In this document: in pieces, positions 61,440 through 64,000 of the stretch
Position numbering within the stretch: the first letter of the stretch is position 1
How the letters are laid out: each line of letters opens with the position of its first letter
Assembly (NCBI RefSeq): GCF_026013525.1
Contig: NZ_JAPDRA010000001.1
Span: 949,019-1,013,018, forward strand
Reading direction: 5' to 3'
From: Sphingomonas canadensis
GTDB lineage: Bacteria; Pseudomonadota; Alphaproteobacteria; Sphingomonadales; Sphingomonadaceae
Length of the DNA: 64,000 nt
Program-made: the position numbers and the translations under genes
Notes under the pieces: generated by a model
Databases searched by the model: none
Told to the model about the DNA's origin: nothing
Seen by the model: only the letters and a program-made list of their open reading frames with translations

Positions 61440-62660
61440 TCAGGCCAGTTCCTTCAGCGGCACCGCCGCATCGGCCAGCCGGCCGGGATCGGGGCGCGCG
61501 CCCTCGGTCACCAGCTTGCGGCCCTGCACGTAATCGCGCGTCACGTTGACCGCGTCGATCGCGATCACGCGGCCGCCGCGCAGATAGATGATGGAAAAGG
61601 CGCGCGTGGCCGGATCGCCGCGCACGATCGCCGTGTCATGGCCGGTGGAAAGCCCCACCGTCTGCAGCTTCAGGTCATATTGGTTCGACCAGAACCAGGG
61701 CACCGCGTCATAGGCCGCGTCGATCCCCAGGATCGTCTTGGCCGCCACCGTCGCCTGGTCGCTGGCGTTCTGCACCGATTCGAGGCGGATCTCCGCACCC
61801 TCGGCATAGCGGTTGGCGTGCAGCGCGCAGTCGCCCACCGCGAAGACGTCCGCCAGGCTGGTGCGGCACTGTGCGTCGACGCGCACGCCGTTGCCGCCCG
61901 CCGCCCCGGCCGCGATCAGAGGCGCCACGGCAGGGATGATGCCGATGCCCACGATCGCCATGTCGCAGGCGATCGTATCGCCGCCCGCCAGCCGCACGCC
62001 CTCCACGCGACCGGTGCCGGCAAAGCCCTCCACCGCGGTGTCCAGGCGCACGTCCACGCCATGCGCGCGATGCTCCGCCTCGAAGAAGCGCGACAGCGGC
62101 TCGCCCGCCACGCGCGCCAGCACGCGGGGCATCGCCTCAATCACGGTCACCTTGCGGCCGAGCTTGGTCAGCACCGCCGCCGCCTCCAGCCCGATATAGC
62201 CGCCGCCGACCACGGCGACGCGCGTCACGCCGGGCAGCTCGGCCAGGATCGCCTCGATGTCCGCGCGATTGCGCACGGTGTGGATGCCCGCCAGCTCCGC
62301 GCCCGGACACGCCATACGCCGCGCGTCGCCGCCGGCCGCCCAGATCAGGCTGCCGTATCCGATCGTGGCGCCGTCCGCGGTGGTCACGCTGTGCGCGGCG
62401 GCATCGACGGCGGTCACGCGCCGGCCGGTGAGCATCGTCACCTGCCGCTCGTCCCAGAAGGCGGGCTGGCGGATCAGCAGCCGCTCCCAGCTCTTCTCGC
62501 CCGCCAGATATTCCTTGGATAGCGGCGGGCGCTCATAGGGCAGCTCCGGCTCGTCGCCCACGATCGCGATCGATCCCGCGAAGCCGCCCTGGCGCAGCGC
62601 GATGGCGGCCTGGGCGCCGCCATGCCCGGCACCGACGATCAGCACATCGTACCGGCTCAT
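61440..62660 (-). CDS. Ferredoxin-NAD(P)-reductase-type flavoprotein
   Basis: A 406-residue FAD/NAD(P)H oxidoreductase of the BphA4/rubredoxin-reductase group. FAD motif VLIVGAGHGGAQAAIAL, NAD(P) motif VAVVGGGYIGLEAAAVL, ASDQATVAAKTILG, and DVFAVGDCALHAN are present. ATG 62660 overlaps the fghA stop by four bases, so it is translated after the formaldehyde genes. Its electron acceptor (a ferredoxin or oxygenase) is not in this window. Confidence 0.92.
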   Translation of the reverse strand: MSRYDVLIVGAGHGGAQAAIALRQGGFAGSIAIVGDEPELPYERPPLSKEYLAGEKSWERLLIRQPAFWDERQVTMLTGRRVTAVDAAAHSVTTADGATIGYGSLIWAAGGDARRMACPGAELAGIHTVRNRADIEAILAELPGVTRVAVVGGGYIGLEAAAVLTKLGRKVTVIEAMPRVLARVAGEPLSRFFEAEHRAHGVDVRLDTAVEGFAGTGRVEGVRLAGGDTIACDMAIVGIGIIPAVAPLIAAGAAGGNGVRVDAQCRTSLADVFAVGDCALHANRYAEGAEIRLESVQNASDQATVAAKTILGIDAAYDAVPWFWSNQYDLKLQTVGLSTGHDTAIVRGDPATRAFSIIYLRGGRVIAIDAVNVTRDYVQGRKLVTEGARPDPGRLADAAVPLKELA

Positions 62661-63505
62661 GCCTTCAGCCGCTCCGCATGCCAGGCGACATGATCGGCCA
62701 TGAAGCTGGAGATGAAGTAATAGCTGTGGTCGTATCCCGGCCGGATGCGCAGCGTGAGCGGGATGCCCGCCGCCTTGCATGCCGCGGCCAGCAGTTCGGG
62801 CTTGAGCTGGCCTTCGAGGAAATTGTCCGCCGCACCCTGGTCCACAAGCAGCCCGGGCAGCCGCGCGCCATCCTCGATCAGCGCCACGCTGTCATATTCG
62901 CGCCACGCCGCCCGATCGCCGCCCAGATACAGCGGCAACGCCTTCTGGCCCCAGGGCACCTGCGAAGGCGCCACGATCGGCGCGAAGGCGGAGACGGAGG
63001 CGAAGCGGCCCGGGTTGCGCAGCGCGATGGTCAGCGCGCCATGGCCGCCCATCGAATGACCGGTGATCCCCTGGCGTCCCATGTCGGCCATCGGGAATTC
63101 GGCGGCGATCAGCGCGGGCAGCTCCTGCTCGATATAGCTGCGCATGCGGTAATGCTTGGCCCAGGGCTGCTCCGTCGCATCGACATAGAAGCCGGCGCCC
63201 AGGCCGAAGTCATAGGCGCCCTCGGCATCGTCGGGCACGCCCTCGCCGCGCGGGCTGGTGTCGGGCGCGACGAAGATCACGCCATGTTCGGCGCAGGCGG
63301 CGCGGAACTCGCCCTTCTCGGTCACATTGGCGTGGGTGCAGGTAAGCCCGGAAAGATACCATAGCACCGGTAGCTTCGCCCCCTCCGCATGATCGGGCAC
63401 GAAGACCGAGAAGGTCATTTCGGTGCCCGTGGCGGCGGAGGCGTGCTTGTACACGCCCTGCACGCCGCCATGGGACCGGTTGGCGCTTGCCGTTTCGATC
63501 GCCAC
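62657..63505 (-). CDS. fghA: S-formylglutathione hydrolase
   Basis: A 282-residue serine hydrolase that releases formate and glutathione from S-formylglutathione. SHGGVQGVYKHASAATGTEM is the family opening. LSGLTCTHANVTEKGEF and the nucleophile elbow GHSMGGHGALTIAL follow, and PGYDHSYYF carries the catalytic histidine. The start is a GTG at 63505. It lies downstream of the glutathione-dependent formaldehyde dehydrogenase, whose product it consumes, with a VOC gene between. Confidence 0.95.
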   Translation of the reverse strand: MAIETASANRSHGGVQGVYKHASAATGTEMTFSVFVPDHAEGAKLPVLWYLSGLTCTHANVTEKGEFRAACAEHGVIFVAPDTSPRGEGVPDDAEGAYDFGLGAGFYVDATEQPWAKHYRMRSYIEQELPALIAAEFPMADMGRQGITGHSMGGHGALTIALRNPGRFASVSAFAPIVAPSQVPWGQKALPLYLGGDRAAWREYDSVALIEDGARLPGLLVDQGAADNFLEGQLKPELLAAACKAAGIPLTLRIRPGYDHSYYFISSFMADHVAWHAERLKA

Positions 63506-63510
63506 GGGCT

Positions 63511-63891
63511 TCAGGCCGGCAACTGGCAGAAGGTGCAGACCTTGTTGCCGTCCGGATCGCGCAGATAGGCGCCATAGGCGTTGCCCGGCGCGTCCGGCCG
63601 CTTACCCGGAGCGCCCTCGCACGTGCCGCCGTTCGCGAGGCCGGCGGCGTGCCAGGCGTCCACCTGATCCTTGTTGGCCGCGACGAAGCCGATCGTGCCG
63701 CCGTTGGCGAAGCTGGCCGCCCCGCCGTCGATCGGCTTGCCGACGCCGAACGCCGCGCCGCCCGGCGACATATAGAAGAAGCGGTTGCCCGCGTCGAAGC
63801 CCGGGGCGATCCCCAGGGTGCCCAGCGTCGCGTCGTAGAATGCCTTGGCCTTGGCCAGATCGTTGGTGCCGACCATCGCGTGCGTAAGCAT
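63511..63891 (-). CDS. VOC-family protein in the formaldehyde operon
   Basis: A 126-residue glyoxalase-fold protein. MVGTNDLAKAKAFYDATLGT opens the first module, and YLRDPDGNKVCTFCQLPA closes the second, with the usual metal-ligand position occupied by a non-standard Cys-Thr-Phe-Cys stretch. It is placed between adhC and fghA with gaps of 32 and 5 bases, so it is part of the formaldehyde operon and may act on a glutathione adduct. Direct evidence for that role is context only. Confidence 0.85.
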   Translation of the reverse strand: MLTHAMVGTNDLAKAKAFYDATLGTLGIAPGFDAGNRFFYMSPGGAAFGVGKPIDGGAASFANGGTIGFVAANKDQVDAWHAAGLANGGTCEGAPGKRPDAPGNAYGAYLRDPDGNKVCTFCQLPA

Positions 63892-63923
63892 CAGCCTTCT
63901 CCCTCCCGTTATGTCTTCGCTGC

Positions 63924-64000
63924 TCAGAACACCACGACGCTGCGGATGGACTTGCCCTGGTGCATGAGATCGAATGCGGTGTTGATTTCGTCGAGGCCCA
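63924..64000 (-). CDS. adhC: S-(hydroxymethyl)glutathione dehydrogenase, C-terminal end (runs off window)
   Basis: Only the last 25 codons are inside the window. They read LDEINTAFDLMHQGKSIRSV and then VVF before TGA, which is the conserved C-terminus of class III alcohol dehydrogenase. The enzyme oxidises the formaldehyde-glutathione adduct, and fghA lies downstream on the same strand. The start and catalytic domain cannot be inspected here. Confidence 0.88.
   Translation of the reverse strand, partial: GLDEINTAFDLMHQGKSIRSVVVF

Overview
The window reads as a chromosomal segment of a high-GC alphaproteobacterium, most likely a sphingomonad (Sphingomonas or a close relative). This rests on family-level recognition of MipZ, BtaAB, the nrdR-glyA-rpiB block, the detached sdhB, the small EYxxRR helical proteins and the dense GC-rich intergenic palindromes. 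It is not a phylogenetic test. No rRNA, CRISPR array, insertion sequence or prophage was seen. One tRNA (Lys-TTT) is present. Coding density is very high. No gap between genes exceeds about 240 bases; the largest are 47446-47683, 42836-43040 and 39005-39208.

Layout. 1-1657 (minus): two tandem soluble chemoreceptors with protoglobin-like N-termini, the second cut by the window edge. 1927-9980: succinate dehydrogenase, with sdhCDA separated from sdhB by a 4.6-kb insert. The insert carries an AT-richer orphan gene, a reverse-strand HigBA-type toxin-antitoxin pair, a secreted C13 (legumain-type) peptidase next to a membrane-anchored ClpP-fold protein, and creD. 10063-12801: thioesterase, ZapE, and a divergent HxlR-like regulator/VOC pair. 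12995-21170: the TCA block mdh - secreted orphan - sucD - sucA - sucB - lpd. sucC is not here. 21321-29244: SulP transporter with a cotranscribed XRE regulator, YoaK and TRIC-type membrane proteins, an AraC/GyrI regulator, a secreted SRPBCC protein behind a perfect 24-bp palindrome, a ZnuD-like TonB receptor and tRNA-Lys.

29281-38244: folK/UDG divergent pair, VIT1 transporter, DUF805, a sulfite-oxidase-fold protein, agmatine-to-putrescine genes aguA and aguB, and two tandem M28 peptidases. 38390-42532: rpsD, then the tightly overlapping reverse-strand chain rpiB-glyA-nrdR-trmJ. 42599-50485: a small lipoprotein, btaAB (betaine lipid synthesis), an EEP-family hydrolase, hemA, murI, and plsY-dprA. 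50539-60031: secreted vWA protein, topA, panC, mipZ plus a J-domain protein, phosphomannomutase and a DnaQ-type exonuclease. 60092-64000 (minus): a formaldehyde-detoxification run (adhC - VOC - fghA - NAD(P)H ferredoxin reductase-like), then a separate TraB/GumN plus membrane protein pair.

The genes are largely housekeeping: central carbon metabolism, heme, cofactor, envelope and DNA maintenance. Accessory content is concentrated in 4575-9114 and 21321-28994. Several intergenic regions carry perfect or near-perfect dyads that look like operators or transcript-end hairpins. A recurrent CCTCCC...GGGAGG palindrome recurs between genes. No coherent, wholly new multi-gene system is evident. The strongest unexplained units are the C13 peptidase/ClpP-fold pair inside the split sdh locus and the isolated 24-bp operator-like palindrome.
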